From positions 62,001-126,000 of the forward strand of contig DATIEP010000037.1 of assembly GCA_035455745.1 (NCBI GenBank): 64,000 nt of DNA. The letters run 5' to 3'. Position 1 is the stretch's first letter. Each line of letters opens with the position of its first letter. This document shows, in pieces, positions 7,353 through 16,891 of the stretch. The position numbers and the translations under genes are program-made. The notes beneath the pieces were generated by a model, which ran no database searches, was not told the origin of the DNA, and saw nothing but the letters and a program-made list of their open reading frames with translations. The DNA comes from JADGGM01 sp027307005. Its GTDB lineage: Bacteria; Gemmatimonadota; Gemmatimonadetes; Gemmatimonadales; Gemmatimonadaceae.

Positions 7353-8682
7353 CCAGCCCCCCGCTCGATCGGGCCCGACCGCCGCGCCGCCCGCGCCCGC
7401 CGCCGGCCCGCTTCCCTGCGACGGCACGCCCCTCGCCGCCGCGGTCCCCGGCATCATGACCTGCGTCCATTGCGGCTTCTGCCTGCAGGCCTGCCCCACG
7501 TACTTGGCGTTAGGCGACGAAAACGACTCCCCGCGCGGCCGCATCCTGCTCGCGCGCTCCCTCGCCGAAGGCACGCTCCCGCTCGACGACCCCGACGTCC
7601 GCACCCACCTCGACCGCTGCCTCGGCTGTCGCGGCTGCGAAACCGCCTGCCCGTCCGGCGTGCCCTACGGTCACATCCTCGAGGCCGCGCGCGCGACGCT
7701 CAATGCCATCGAGCCGCCGCCTCGCATCGCCCGCCTCGTGCTCGCCGTCTTCGCCCGGCCGCGCCTCCTCGCCGCGACGCTCGCCGGCGCGCGGGCACTC
7801 CGCCTAACGGGAATCGCCGCGCTGCTCGCGCGCCTCCCCGGCCGCGCCGGTTTCGCGTTCGCCATGCTCGCCGCCAGCACGCCGCCGCTCCGAAGCCGCT
7901 CGTACGCCCCGCCATCCGCGCCCCAACGTGGAACGGTCGCACTCCTCGAAGGCTGCGTCATGCGCGGCCTCTTCGCGCACGTCAATCGCGCCACCGCGCG
8001 CGTGCTCGAAACCAATGGATACCGCATCGTCGCCGCCCCCGGCCAGCGATGTTGCGGCGCGCTCCACGCGCACGCCGGCGACCTCGCCGGCGCGCGCGCC
8101 CTCGCCCGCCGCAACATTGCCGCCTTCGAGCAGAGCGGCGCCGCATACATCGCCGTCAACGCATCGGGATGCGGGCTCATGATCAAAGAGTACGGTCACC
8201 TGCTCGACGGTGACGCCGAATGGTCGGCCCGTGCGGCCGCCCTTGCCGCCCGCGCTCGCGACGTGAGCGAGCTGCTCGCCGCCGCCGGCCCCGCACCGGG
8301 CGCCGCGCTGCCGCGACGCGTCGCCTACGATGCGCCGTGTCACTTGCTCCACGGACAACATCTTGCGCGCGAACCGCTCACCATGCTCGCCGCCGTGCCG
8401 GGCCTCGAAGTCCTACCGCTTCCCAATGCCGACCAATGCTGCGGCAGCGCCGGGATTTACAGTCTCGTTCAACCACAGCTCGCGCAGGACGTGCTCGCGC
8501 CGAAACTCTCCGAGATCGCACACGCTAACGCGCCCCTCGTCGCAACCGGCAACCCGGGGTGCATGATGCACATCGGCGCCGGCTTGATGCGCGCCGGTAT
8601 CCCGGCGCGCACCGTCCACCCCGTCGAGCTGCTCGACACATCGTACGCCGCCGCCCATGGCGCGGCGGCGGCGGACCGTTAG
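7345..8682 (+). CDS. glcF: Glycolate oxidase iron-sulfur subunit GlcF
   Basis: GlcF passes electrons from the flavin subunits to the quinone pool. Its 445 residues contain two ferredoxin-type 4Fe-4S motifs, CVHCGFCLQACPTY (about residues 40-53) and CLGCRGCETACPSG (about 93-106). These are followed by two cysteine-rich CCG modules: CVMRGLF with GQRCCGALHAHAG, and DAPCHLLHGQH with NADQCCGSAGIY. This is the normal GlcF architecture. It completes glcDEF on the + strand. Confidence 0.92.
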   Translation: MPDQPPARSGPTAAPPAPAAGPLPCDGTPLAAAVPGIMTCVHCGFCLQACPTYLALGDENDSPRGRILLARSLAEGTLPLDDPDVRTHLDRCLGCRGCETACPSGVPYGHILEAARATLNAIEPPPRIARLVLAVFARPRLLAATLAGARALRLTGIAALLARLPGRAGFAFAMLAASTPPLRSRSYAPPSAPQRGTVALLEGCVMRGLFAHVNRATARVLETNGYRIVAAPGQRCCGALHAHAGDLAGARALARRNIAAFEQSGAAYIAVNASGCGLMIKEYGHLLDGDAEWSARAAALAARARDVSELLAAAGPAPGAALPRRVAYDAPCHLLHGQHLAREPLTMLAAVPGLEVLPLPNADQCCGSAGIYSLVQPQLAQDVLAPKLSEIAHANAPLVATGNPGCMMHIGAGLMRAGIPARTVHPVELLDTSYAAAHGAAAADR

Positions 8683-8786
8683 GTTAGCAATATGTTGCAG
8701 GTCGGACCCCGCACGTTCGGTGCTTGGATCCGCAGAGCCGGGTCGCCCCAGACGGCGCCCCACCTACGCGGACTCGTTCTCGTCGC

Positions 8787-9884
8787 ATGACCGCAGGATC
8801 CATCGTCACAGGGACGTTCCCTTCCGTCGGCGACGTCGGCGGCCACTCCGTGGTCATGCACTACGGACACATTGCCGGCGAGTATGCCGCCCTGCGCACA
8901 TCGGCCATGCTCGTCGACCGGAGTGCGCGCGGACGCCTGCGCATCGCGGGCGACAAAGCGCCGGAGCTCGTCACCGGACTCGTGACGAACGATGTCCTCG
9001 CGCTGCAGCCCGGGCACGGACAGTACGCGGCCGCGCTCAATCCGAAGGGCAAGATCGTCGCCGACCTCCGGATCTTCCGCTTCGATGAGCACCTGCTCGT
9101 CGATACGCCGCCCCGTGCGCATCCCGGCTGGTTGGCGCTCGTGCGCAAGTACGTCAATCCGCGCCTCGCGCCCTACCACGAGGAATCGGGCGCGATCCGC
9201 GACCTCGGCGTGTTCGGCGTGCAATCGCGCCGCATCGTCTCGGAAATCACCGGCCTAACGGGAGACGTGCTCGCGTCGCTCGGGCCGTATGCGCATGCGC
9301 GCGCGGTCCTCGACGCCGAGACGTCCGTCGACGTCGCGCGCGTCCCGGACCTCGAGCTCGAAGGCTACGAGCTGTTCGTGCCGCACACCGCGTACGCCGG
9401 ACTCTGGCAGCGAGCGTTAGTCGCCGGCGCGGTCCCCGCGGGATTGCTCGCGTGGGAAATCGCGCGCGTCGAGGCCGGACGCCCCGAATGGGGCCTCGAC
9501 ATCGACGAATCCACGATTCCGCAGGAAGCAAACCTGGACGAGCTCCACGCGATCTCGTACACCAAGGGATGCTACGTTGGGCAGGAAGTCGTCGCGCGCG
9601 TACACTTTCGCGGCCACGTCAACCGGCACTTGCGCGGCATTCGCTGCGGACACCACGAGCCGCCTCCCGAACACGCCGCCCTGCTCGACGAGGCGGGCAA
9701 ACAAGTGGGCGATGTGCGCACCAGCGCGCTGTCGCCGCGGCTCGGCGCCATTGCGTTAGCAATGGTGCGCCGCGAAGTCGCACCGGGCGCCATGCTGCGA
9801 GTGCAGTCGCCGCCGCCCGCGTCCCCCGACCCGCACGCCGAACTGCAAGCCGAATTGTTCGCGCTGCCGTTCCCGCTCGATTGA
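8787..9884 (+). CDS. ygfZ: YgfZ/GcvT-type folate-binding protein (iron-sulfur cluster repair)
   Basis: The 365-residue protein has the GcvT-like tetrahydrofolate fold and the YgfZ signature K-G-C-Y-x-G-Q-E in SYTKGCYVGQEVVARVHFRG (about residues 254-273). YgfZ proteins help make or repair 4Fe-4S proteins in a folate-dependent manner. That would fit a position directly behind the Fe-S protein GlcF, although a 104-bp gap means the two need not share a transcript. The ATG at 8787 was chosen over an upstream start at 8724, whose first 21 residues are low-complexity. True glycine-cleavage T protein is excluded by the signature. Confidence 0.85.
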   Translation: MTAGSIVTGTFPSVGDVGGHSVVMHYGHIAGEYAALRTSAMLVDRSARGRLRIAGDKAPELVTGLVTNDVLALQPGHGQYAAALNPKGKIVADLRIFRFDEHLLVDTPPRAHPGWLALVRKYVNPRLAPYHEESGAIRDLGVFGVQSRRIVSEITGLTGDVLASLGPYAHARAVLDAETSVDVARVPDLELEGYELFVPHTAYAGLWQRALVAGAVPAGLLAWEIARVEAGRPEWGLDIDESTIPQEANLDELHAISYTKGCYVGQEVVARVHFRGHVNRHLRGIRCGHHEPPPEHAALLDEAGKQVGDVRTSALSPRLGAIALAMVRREVAPGAMLRVQSPPPASPDPHAELQAELFALPFPLD

Positions 9885-9901
9885 TGATTCTGTGCGCAAT
9901 G

Positions 9902-9940
9902 CAAAAAAGGGACGCGACCATGAGCCGCGTCCCCTTTTTC
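9902..9940. terminator. Bidirectional rho-independent terminator
   Basis: AAAAAAGGGACGCG and CGCGTCCCCTTTTTC form a stem with A and T tracts on the two sides, so it can stop transcription both from ygfZ (+) and from the lipoprotein gene (-). Confidence 0.85.
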
Positions 9941-9976
9941 GTTGCGCATCGCCCGCACGTCGCGAGCGCGCGTTCC

Positions 9977-10183
9977 TTAGTGCTTCGTCGTGTCCTTCTT
10001 GGTCGAGTCCATCTTCATCGAGCCCGTATCCTGCTTCATGCCGGTATCCGTCGCGGCAGGAGCAGGCGCCGGTGCCATCGCAGGAGCTGCGGTGGTATCC
10101 GACGACGTCGCGGGCGCGTTTTCCTTCGCTTTGCACGCTGCAAGCACGAGCGCAGCAGCAGCGAGGACGGCAAGGCGCTTCAT
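9977..10183 (-). CDS. Small lipoprotein of unknown function
   Basis: The 68-residue product begins MKRLAVLAAAALVLAAC, a signal peptide with a lipobox (LAAC, Cys at residue 17), so the mature part of about 52 residues should be membrane-anchored outside the cytoplasm. That part is low-complexity: an Ala/Pro/Thr segment, then a polar tail of repeated MK, DTG, DST and KKDT units. AAGGAGA lies 8 bp before the ATG and a near-consensus promoter is upstream, so high expression is likely. Short A/P/T-rich lipoproteins are common in Gemmatimonadota-like genomes; no function can be given. Confidence 0.75.
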   Translation of the reverse strand: MKRLAVLAAAALVLAACKAKENAPATSSDTTAAPAMAPAPAPAATDTGMKQDTGSMKMDSTKKDTTKH

Positions 10184-10265
10184 TTACAGTCTCCTTGTGG
10201 GGGCCAGTGGCTGATCAACCTTCGTCCGTGCACGCGCGCTGCAATGCAAGGAACGAGCGGCACTT

Positions 10266-10293
10266 ATTCTACTCCATGCGATCGGCCTGTCAA
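10266..10293 (-). promoter_or_regulatory. Strong sigma-70 promoter of the small lipoprotein gene
   Basis: On the - strand a perfect TTGACA (complement of 10288-10293) and TAGAAT (complement of 10266-10271) are 16 bp apart. The predicted leader is about 75 nt. The remainder of 10184-10578, nearly 400 bp without a gene, shows no further feature that I can support. Confidence 0.6.
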
Positions 10294-10578
10294 GGTTAGC
10301 CGAGTGACGCACCCCGCGTCCAGCGTGCGTAGCGCCCCCATTTCGCGCACGCGGCCGAGCCGCGGGATACGCCACTCGACTGGGCGCTTAATCGCTGCAC
10401 GTCGTGGGCCACGGCGCCGATTCGTTACCGATTTAACATTAAGCATCTCAAACGCTTGCCCGTGTACTGACCGACGCTCGAACTCGCGCACGGCAATTCG
10501 CGCCGGACTCTGGCTCCCGACGCACGCAATCGACATGTTGCAGAGTATTCCACCCGCGCACCATCCACGCGTGATGTC

Positions 10579-12675
10579 GTGACCGCTCCCATCACACCGC
10601 CTTCCGATGCGCACGTCGTGCGCGGCGCGTGCCCGCACGATTGTCCGGACACCTGCGCGATGCTCGTCACCGTTGAAAACGGACGCGCCGTGCGCGTCGC
10701 GGGCGACCCCGCACATCCCTTCACGCAAGGATTTCTCTGCGCCAAGGTCAATCGATACGTGGAGCGCACGTATCACCCCGACCGCCTTACGCAACCACTG
10801 CGTCGTGTCGGCCCGAAAGGCCGCGGACAGTTCGAGCCGATCACGTGGGACGACGCGCTCGACGAAGTAGCCACCCGCCTTACGGAAATCGCGCGATCCA
10901 CCGATGGACCGCAGTCGATCCTGCCGTACTCGTACGCCGGCACGATGGGTCTCGTGCAAGGGTCCTCGATGGATCGCCGGTTCTTCCATCTGCTCGGCGC
11001 GTCCAAACTGGATCGCACGATCTGCTCGATGGCGGGAAAGATCGGCATGCAGATGACCGTCGGGGCAAACATCGGCGCGGACGCGGAAGGGATTCCCGAG
11101 AGTGATCTGGTGCTGCTCTGGGGCACGAATACACTCACATCGAATCCGCATCTCTGGCCGTTCGTGCTCGAAGCGCGTCAGCGCGGCGCACCGATCATCG
11201 CAATCGATCCGTTGCGCACCCGCACGGCCCAGCAGTGCGACGAATGGATTCCCATTCGACCGGGCACCGATGCGGCGCTCGCGCTCGGGATGATGCACGT
11301 GTTGTTCGCCGAGGAGCGCGTCGATCGCGACTACATGGAACGATACACGCTCGGCGAAGCCCAACTGCGCGCGCGCGCCGCCGAGTACCCGCCGGATCGC
11401 GTCGCGAGCATCACGCGCATCCCGCAGTCGTCGATCGTCGATCTCGCCCAACGGTACGGCCGCGCGCGCGCGGCGTTCATCCGCGTCAACTACGGGCTGC
11501 AGCGCCACGCCGGCGGCGGCATGGCCGTGCGCACCATCGCGTGCCTGCCGGCAATCACCGGACACTGGCGCCGGCCCGGCGGCGGCGTGCAGCTCTCGAC
11601 CAGCGCCAACTTCACGTTCGACCACGCGACCTTGGAGCGCCCGGATCTCTCGCCGCCGGTGCGCACCATCAACATGATTCGGTTAGGCGAAGCGCTGACG
11701 CGGCCCGACGCCGGCGTGGGCGGCCCGCCCGTGCGTGCCCTCGTCGTCTACAACTCCAATCCGGCCGCCGTGGCGCCCGATCGCAGCGCCGTGCTCGAAG
11801 GTCTCGCGCGACGCGACCTCTTCACCGTCGTGCTCGAGCACTTCCAGACCGACACAGCGGATTGGGCCGACATCGTCCTGCCGGCCACGACGCAGCTCGA
11901 GCACTGGGATGTGCACCTGGCGTACGGCCACCACTACGTTGCGCTGAATCGGCCGTCCATCGCGCCGGTCGGAGAGGCGAAGCCTAACAGTGAGATCTTC
12001 CGCCTCATCGCCGCGCGCATGGGACTCGCCCATCCCGTCCTCCGCGACGATGACCGGACCCTCATTCGCCAGGCGCTCGACGGCGGCGGACGCAACCTCG
12101 AGGGCGTGACCTTCGATGCGTTAGTCGAGCGGGGATGGATGCGCCTCTCGGTGCCGCGCCCGTATCTGCCGTTCGCGCAGGGCGGCTTCCTCACACCGAG
12201 CGGTCGCTGCGAGTTCTACTCCGAGCGCCTCGCCGAGATGGGCCTCGACCCGCTACCGACCTACACACCGCCGTACGAATCTGCCGAGCGCGCGCCGGAG
12301 CTCGCCGAGCGCTACCCGCTCACGCTCATCTCGTCGCCCGCGCACCAGTTCCTCAACAGCACGTTCGTGAACATCGACACGTTGCGCCGCGCCGCACGCG
12401 AGCCCGAGTTAGTCATCCACCCCGTGGACGCCGCGCCGCGCGCGATCGTACCCGGCTCGCGCGTCCTCGTGCACAACGATCGCGGCGAATTTCTCGCCGT
12501 CGCGCGCGTCGAAGACAGCGTACGCGAAGGCGCCGTGTGGGCGCCGTCGATTTGGTGGGGCAAGTTCGCCGCCGACGGACGCAACGCCAATCACACCACG
12601 TCGCAGCGCGAGACCGACCTCGGCCACGGTCCTGTGTTTTACGATAACCTCGTCGAGGTGACCCCGGCGGATTGA
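10579..12675 (+). CDS. Molybdopterin-dependent oxidoreductase, DMSO reductase family
   Basis: This 698-residue protein has the N-terminal 4Fe-4S motif CPHDCPDTC with the fourth Cys in GFLCAK, the molybdopterin domain (SMAGKIGMQMTVGANIGADA, then LWGTNTLTSNPHLW, and AIDPLRTRTA), and a C-terminal molydopterin-dinucleotide-binding barrel. There is no Tat signal in the first 20 residues, so it is probably cytoplasmic. It is the size of the small, formate-dehydrogenase-like or thiosulfate-reductase-like members, but the residue bound to Mo and the substrate are not identifiable. No partner Fe-S or membrane subunit is adjacent. It starts with GTG. Confidence 0.88.
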   Translation: MTAPITPPSDAHVVRGACPHDCPDTCAMLVTVENGRAVRVAGDPAHPFTQGFLCAKVNRYVERTYHPDRLTQPLRRVGPKGRGQFEPITWDDALDEVATRLTEIARSTDGPQSILPYSYAGTMGLVQGSSMDRRFFHLLGASKLDRTICSMAGKIGMQMTVGANIGADAEGIPESDLVLLWGTNTLTSNPHLWPFVLEARQRGAPIIAIDPLRTRTAQQCDEWIPIRPGTDAALALGMMHVLFAEERVDRDYMERYTLGEAQLRARAAEYPPDRVASITRIPQSSIVDLAQRYGRARAAFIRVNYGLQRHAGGGMAVRTIACLPAITGHWRRPGGGVQLSTSANFTFDHATLERPDLSPPVRTINMIRLGEALTRPDAGVGGPPVRALVVYNSNPAAVAPDRSAVLEGLARRDLFTVVLEHFQTDTADWADIVLPATTQLEHWDVHLAYGHHYVALNRPSIAPVGEAKPNSEIFRLIAARMGLAHPVLRDDDRTLIRQALDGGGRNLEGVTFDALVERGWMRLSVPRPYLPFAQGGFLTPSGRCEFYSERLAEMGLDPLPTYTPPYESAERAPELAERYPLTLISSPAHQFLNSTFVNIDTLRRAAREPELVIHPVDAAPRAIVPGSRVLVHNDRGEFLAVARVEDSVREGAVWAPSIWWGKFAADGRNANHTTSQRETDLGHGPVFYDNLVEVTPAD

Positions 12676-12732
12676 CACGTTCACGACGCCGCACCCCTGG
12701 CGGCAGGGGCTGTTCGGCGTGTACGCTGCACG

Positions 12733-14268
12733 ATGGCAGCGCCGCCTTCCACGGCGCCGCTCTCGTCGCTCGTTCCCGAAGGCATGGAGAAGGTCGTGTC
12801 GTCTCATCCCAAAACGCTGGGCGCACTCAAGCGCTCCACTTATGCATCGTCCCACCCCGTCGCGCGCTCCGTCAAGGAAGAAGTGCGCGACAACTTGCTC
12901 CGGCGCCTGACATCGCACGCACCCATCTTCACTGGCGTACTCGGCTACGACGAAACCGTCGTGCCGCAAATCGTCAACGCGCTGCTCTCACGACACAACT
13001 TCATTTTGCTCGGACTGCGCGGTCAGGCGAAGTCCCGCATACTCCGGTCGCTCGCCACCCTGCTCGATGACGAAATGCCGATCGTCGCCGGCAGCGAGGT
13101 GAACGACAATCCGTTCGCGCCCATCTCCAAGTACGCGCGCGCGCTCATCGCCGAGCAGGGCGATGACACGCCGATCGCGTGGGTCGGACGCGAGGAACGC
13201 TTCGTCGAGAAGCTCGCGACGCCGGACGTGACCATCGCCGACATCATCGGCGATGTCGATCCCATCAAAGCGGCGCGCGGCGGCCACGTGCTGTCCGACG
13301 AGCTCACGATCCACTACGGCATGCTGCCCCGCGCCAATCGCGGAATTTTCGCGCTCAACGAGCTGCCCGATCTCGCAGGGAAAATCCAGGTGGGCCTGTT
13401 CAACATCATGCAGGAAGGCGACGTCCAGATCAAAGGCTATCCGGTCCGCCTGCAGCTCGATGTGTTGTTGTGCTTCACCGCGAACCCCGAGGACTACACG
13501 GCGCGCGGCAAGATCATCACGCCGCTCAAGGACCGCATCGGCAGCGAGATCCTCACGCACTATCCCGAGGACGTCGAGCTCGGCATGGCGATCACGAAGC
13601 AGGAAGCGTGGACCAAGCGCGGCGGTCTCGCCGTGCGCGTCCCCGACTTCGTGGCCGAGGTCATCGAGCGCGTCGCGTTCGAGGCGCGCAGCGACAAGCG
13701 CATCGACAAGCGCTCGGGCGTCTCGCAGCGCATGCCGATCACCGTCCTCGAGAACGCGGTGTCTAACGCAGAACGGCGCGCCATCGAGATGGGCGAGTGC
13801 GAGGTGGTCCCGCGCATCACCGACATCTACGCCGCGCTCCCCGCCATCACCGGCAAGATGGAGCTCGAGTACGAGGGCGAATTGGTCGGCGGACACGCGA
13901 TCGCCGACGAGCTCATTCGCCGCGCCGCCGACGCGGCCTTCCAGTCGCGCGCCGGCGGCGTGAACACCGACGACATCGTCATGTGGTTCGACCGCGGCAA
14001 CGCGCTTCAGTTAGGCGAAGACCTCGGCGCCTCGGCGATGGTACGCGCCTTCGAGCGCGTCCCGAGCATCGTCGACCTCGTCCGCGACACCGGCCTGGCG
14101 ACGCAAGGCGACGATGCCATCACCGCCGCCGCCTGCGAGCTGACGCTCGAAGCGCTCGTCGCACGCAAGAAATTGTCGCGCTCCGCCTCGGGACATTACA
14201 CACGCGCCCAACCGCCGGAACGCCGCCGCCCGAATCAGGATCTCTTCGGCGGCGGAATGATGACGTGA
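12733..14268 (+). CDS. MoxR/magnesium-chelatase-I-like AAA+ ATPase
   Basis: The 511-residue protein has an AAA+ core with Walker A GLRGQAKS (about residues 95-102), a variant of GxxGxGKS, followed by GIFALNELPDL as the Walker B region and LLCFTANPEDYTARGKIITP as sensor 1. The wording resembles the ChlI/BchI and MoxR clade. The usual partner is a von Willebrand A (VWA) protein, and a matching one lies at 16892, separated by three genes. Such pairs act as ATP-driven machines that insert metals or remodel targets. The downstream GNAT gene overlaps by 4 bp. The target is unknown, and no chlorophyll gene is present. Confidence 0.8.
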   Translation: MAAPPSTAPLSSLVPEGMEKVVSSHPKTLGALKRSTYASSHPVARSVKEEVRDNLLRRLTSHAPIFTGVLGYDETVVPQIVNALLSRHNFILLGLRGQAKSRILRSLATLLDDEMPIVAGSEVNDNPFAPISKYARALIAEQGDDTPIAWVGREERFVEKLATPDVTIADIIGDVDPIKAARGGHVLSDELTIHYGMLPRANRGIFALNELPDLAGKIQVGLFNIMQEGDVQIKGYPVRLQLDVLLCFTANPEDYTARGKIITPLKDRIGSEILTHYPEDVELGMAITKQEAWTKRGGLAVRVPDFVAEVIERVAFEARSDKRIDKRSGVSQRMPITVLENAVSNAERRAIEMGECEVVPRITDIYAALPAITGKMELEYEGELVGGHAIADELIRRAADAAFQSRAGGVNTDDIVMWFDRGNALQLGEDLGASAMVRAFERVPSIVDLVRDTGLATQGDDAITAAACELTLEALVARKKLSRSASGHYTRAQPPERRRPNQDLFGGGMMT

Positions 14269-14807
14269 TCGACCGCCACTCGCCGTCGCCGGCCTCCGCG
14301 CGCCACGCGCGCGCGAGCCGTCGCGAAGCGAGCGACGGCATCACCGTACGTCCCGCGTGCATGGCGGATTTGCCGCTCATCGTCGAGCTCAGGCTCGCGC
14401 TGCTTCGCGAGCACGGCGACAATCCCATCTACGAGCGCCTCCGCCCGGATGCACCCGACCGTGCCCGCCGGCTCTTCGCCGCCCAACTCCGCTCGCCGGA
14501 CGAAGTGATTTTCCTCGGCGAAGTGGACGGCGAGGTGAGCGGCATCCTGCGCTGCATTCAAACCGGCGGCCTGCCGCTCCTGTTTCCGGCGACGCACGGC
14601 TACATCTCGTCGGTGTACGTCGTCCCCCGCGCGCGCCGGCGCGGCGTGCTGCGCGCGTTGCTCGCGGCCGCCATCCAGTGGTGTGAGGCGCGCGGCCTGA
14701 CCGAGCTCCGGCTGCACAACGCGTCCGACAACGCCGTCGCCAACGCCGCCTGGGACGCACTCGGCTTCCGCATCGTCGAGCACCTGCGCGTCAGGCGTCT
14801 CGCCTAA
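14265..14807 (+). CDS. GNAT-family N-acetyltransferase
   Basis: The GTG at 14265 overlaps the AAA gene stop (GTGA). The 180-residue product has a GNAT fold: ITVRPACMADLPLIVELRLAL at the start, the acetyl-CoA-binding stretch YISSVYVVPRARRRGVLRALL (motif A, R/Q-x-x-G-x-A region), and LRLHNASDNAVANAAWDALGF near the end. The first 26 residues are Arg/Ser-rich and atypical. The substrate is unknown. Its stop TAA lies in a GCCTAAC heptamer (14802). Confidence 0.82.
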   Translation: MIDRHSPSPASARHARASRREASDGITVRPACMADLPLIVELRLALLREHGDNPIYERLRPDAPDRARRLFAAQLRSPDEVIFLGEVDGEVSGILRCIQTGGLPLLFPATHGYISSVYVVPRARRRGVLRALLAAAIQWCEARGLTELRLHNASDNAVANAAWDALGFRIVEHLRVRRLA

Positions 14808-14827
14808 CCCGGACCGCCCGACCCAGC

Positions 14828-15460
14828 ATGGCCATCATCACGGTGTCGCGTCTGTACGGCTCCGGCGGGTCGGAGGTGGCCGAGCGCATCGCGCACGAGC
14901 TCGGCTGGCAGCTGCTCGACAACGCGTTCGTCGATGAAGTCGCCGCTCGGTTAGGCACCCCGCCGGCCGAAGTCGAGGCGCGCGAGGAGCGCGTGCCGTC
15001 CCTCGCCCAACGCCTCGCCGCCACCCTCGCGCTGGGCGCGCCCGAAATCCTCCCGGGCCCGGCTGACGCCGCGCTGCCCCCCAGCGAGGAGCGCCTCATC
15101 GAAGTCACCGAGCGCATCATCATCGAAGCCGCGAGCCGCGGCCACTCCGTCCTCGTCGGACGCGGCGCGCAGTCCGTGCTCGCGGCGCGCCAGGACGTGC
15201 TCCACGTCTTCTGCTACGCGCCGCGCGCGGCGCTCGTCGCCCGCGCCGCACGCCGCCTCGCCGTCAGCGACAAAGACGCCGAAAAAATCGTCGACGACAC
15301 CAACCGCCAGCGCGACCACTACGTGCGCACCTACTGGAAGCGCTCGTGGCGCGCCCACGAAAACTACCACCTCTGCCTCAATACCGATTGGCTCGGCATC
15401 GACGGCGCCGCCGACATCGTCGTCCGCCTGGCGCGCGAGAAGTTCGCCGCCTCCGCCTAA
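14828..15460 (+). CDS. Cytidylate kinase-like protein
   Basis: The 210-residue protein begins MAIITVSRLYGSGGSEVAERIAHEL, the diverged P-loop (SRxxGSGG) typical of the cytidylate-kinase-like family rather than true CMP kinase. VLVGRGAQSVL and VFCYAPRAALVARAARRL correspond to the core and Arg-rich lid. The physiological substrate of this family is unproven. It ends in GCCTAAC and converges with the MFS gene only 7 bp away. Confidence 0.8.
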   Translation: MAIITVSRLYGSGGSEVAERIAHELGWQLLDNAFVDEVAARLGTPPAEVEAREERVPSLAQRLAATLALGAPEILPGPADAALPPSEERLIEVTERIIIEAASRGHSVLVGRGAQSVLAARQDVLHVFCYAPRAALVARAARRLAVSDKDAEKIVDDTNRQRDHYVRTYWKRSWRAHENYHLCLNTDWLGIDGAADIVVRLAREKFAASA

Positions 15461-15467
15461 CGGAACG

Positions 15468-16769
15468 TCAGAGGCCCTTCACCTCCGGCCGCACCCACAA
15501 CACCCAGGCCGCAAACAGCAGCAGCGCCAGGGCGCCGCCCGCCACCGCTACCGGCGTTCCCGCCACCTCGGCCACCGATCCGGCCAGCAGCGAACCGATC
15601 GGTCCCATGCCGACGAACACGAACGCGTACGCCGCCATCACCCGGCCGCGCAAATGATCGGGCGACAACGTCTGCAAGAGACCGTTGCACAGCGCGTTGT
15701 TCTGGATCATCGCGAATCCCACCAGAGCGAGCAACACCACCGACAGCCACAACGTCCGCGTGAACGAGAACAGAAACAGAAACACGCAGAACGAGACCGA
15801 CGCATACGCGAGCCAGTGCCCGCGCCGCGCGCGATGCCCCATCATCGCCAGCGACAGCGCGCCCAACACCGCGCCGATGCCCACCGCCGCCAACAGCGTC
15901 CCGTACGTCCGCGCGCTCCCGTGCAACACGTCCTGCGCAAATACCGGCATCAGGACGAGAAAGGGAATCCCGAACACCGAATAGACGGCCACCAGCATCA
16001 TGAGCATCGCCACCGGTTTCGTGCGCGCCATGAACCGCAGCCCCTCGATCAACCCCGCCATCGACGAGCCCGCCTGTCCGCTCGACACGTCCGCTGCCCG
16101 GGCCGCCGCCGCCGTTAGGCGAATCATCGACAGACCCACCAGCACCAGAAGAAAGCTCACCGAGTTGATCGCGAAGCACCACGCCAGGCCTAACCGGTCG
16201 ATCACCAGGGCCGCCACCGCCGGCCCGATCACCCGCGCCACGTTGAACCCGCTCGAGTTGAGCGCGATCGCATCCACCACGTCCTCGCGCCCCACGAGCT
16301 CGATCATCAACGACTGGCGCGCCGGAATGTCGAACGCGCTGATCGCGCCCGAGGCAAGCGACAGCAAAGCGAGCCACGCCACCGTGATGTGCCCCGACCA
16401 GTCGAACCACCACAAGATGCCCGCCTGCACCATCAACAATGCCTGCGTGATCTTCACCATCCGCAGCTTCGCGTGCCGGTCCACCACCACGCCGGCGTAC
16501 AACGTGAGCAACAGCACCGGCAACGACCCCGCCGCCGACACCACTCCCACCATGAACGCGCTGTTCGTCAGCTGCAGCGCCAACCAGCCGCGCGCCACCG
16601 ACTCCATCCACGTGCCGATGACGGAGCCCGTCTGTCCCAACCAGAACAGCCGGAAATTGCGATGCACCATCAGCACCCGAATCGGATTCCGATACCGGGG
16701 CACCGGCGCGACGCTGGACGGCGTTACCGACCGCCCGCGTTGTTCCATTGAAGGGGGAGAAAGCGCCAC
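15468..16769 (-). CDS. MFS transporter (EntS/MFS_3-like exporter)
   Basis: This protein of 433 residues has about 12 hydrophobic segments and a soluble N-terminal extension of about 30 residues. The loop VVDRHAKLRMVKITQ between helices 2 and 3 and ALNSSGFNVARVIGPAVAAL in helix 5 match the MFS_3/EntS-like group, which exports small molecules such as siderophores. LSPDHLRGRVMAAYAF is another conserved loop. An internal start, MEQRGR at 16748, is possible. The gene sits antisense between the AAA and VWA genes. Substrate unknown. Confidence 0.85.
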   Translation of the reverse strand: MALSPPSMEQRGRSVTPSSVAPVPRYRNPIRVLMVHRNFRLFWLGQTGSVIGTWMESVARGWLALQLTNSAFMVGVVSAAGSLPVLLLTLYAGVVVDRHAKLRMVKITQALLMVQAGILWWFDWSGHITVAWLALLSLASGAISAFDIPARQSLMIELVGREDVVDAIALNSSGFNVARVIGPAVAALVIDRLGLAWCFAINSVSFLLVLVGLSMIRLTAAAARAADVSSGQAGSSMAGLIEGLRFMARTKPVAMLMMLVAVYSVFGIPFLVLMPVFAQDVLHGSARTYGTLLAAVGIGAVLGALSLAMMGHRARRGHWLAYASVSFCVFLFLFSFTRTLWLSVVLLALVGFAMIQNNALCNGLLQTLSPDHLRGRVMAAYAFVFVGMGPIGSLLAGSVAEVAGTPVAVAGGALALLLFAAWVLWVRPEVKGL

Positions 16770-16891
16770 TGAAACGCGAACGACGAAAGAAGTGTTAGAT
16801 ATAGAGGGGTGAGCATCACGCAGCGCCGCCGCGCACGCTCTCGCCGCGCGCGATGCTTGATCTTTGGTTCAACAGATGGCAAGGTGGCTGC

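Noticed and set aside
10264..11625. 453-codon antisense frame across the start of the molybdopterin oxidoreductase
   Set aside because: No recognisable motif, and it would run through the lipoprotein promoter; the + strand gene is well supported.
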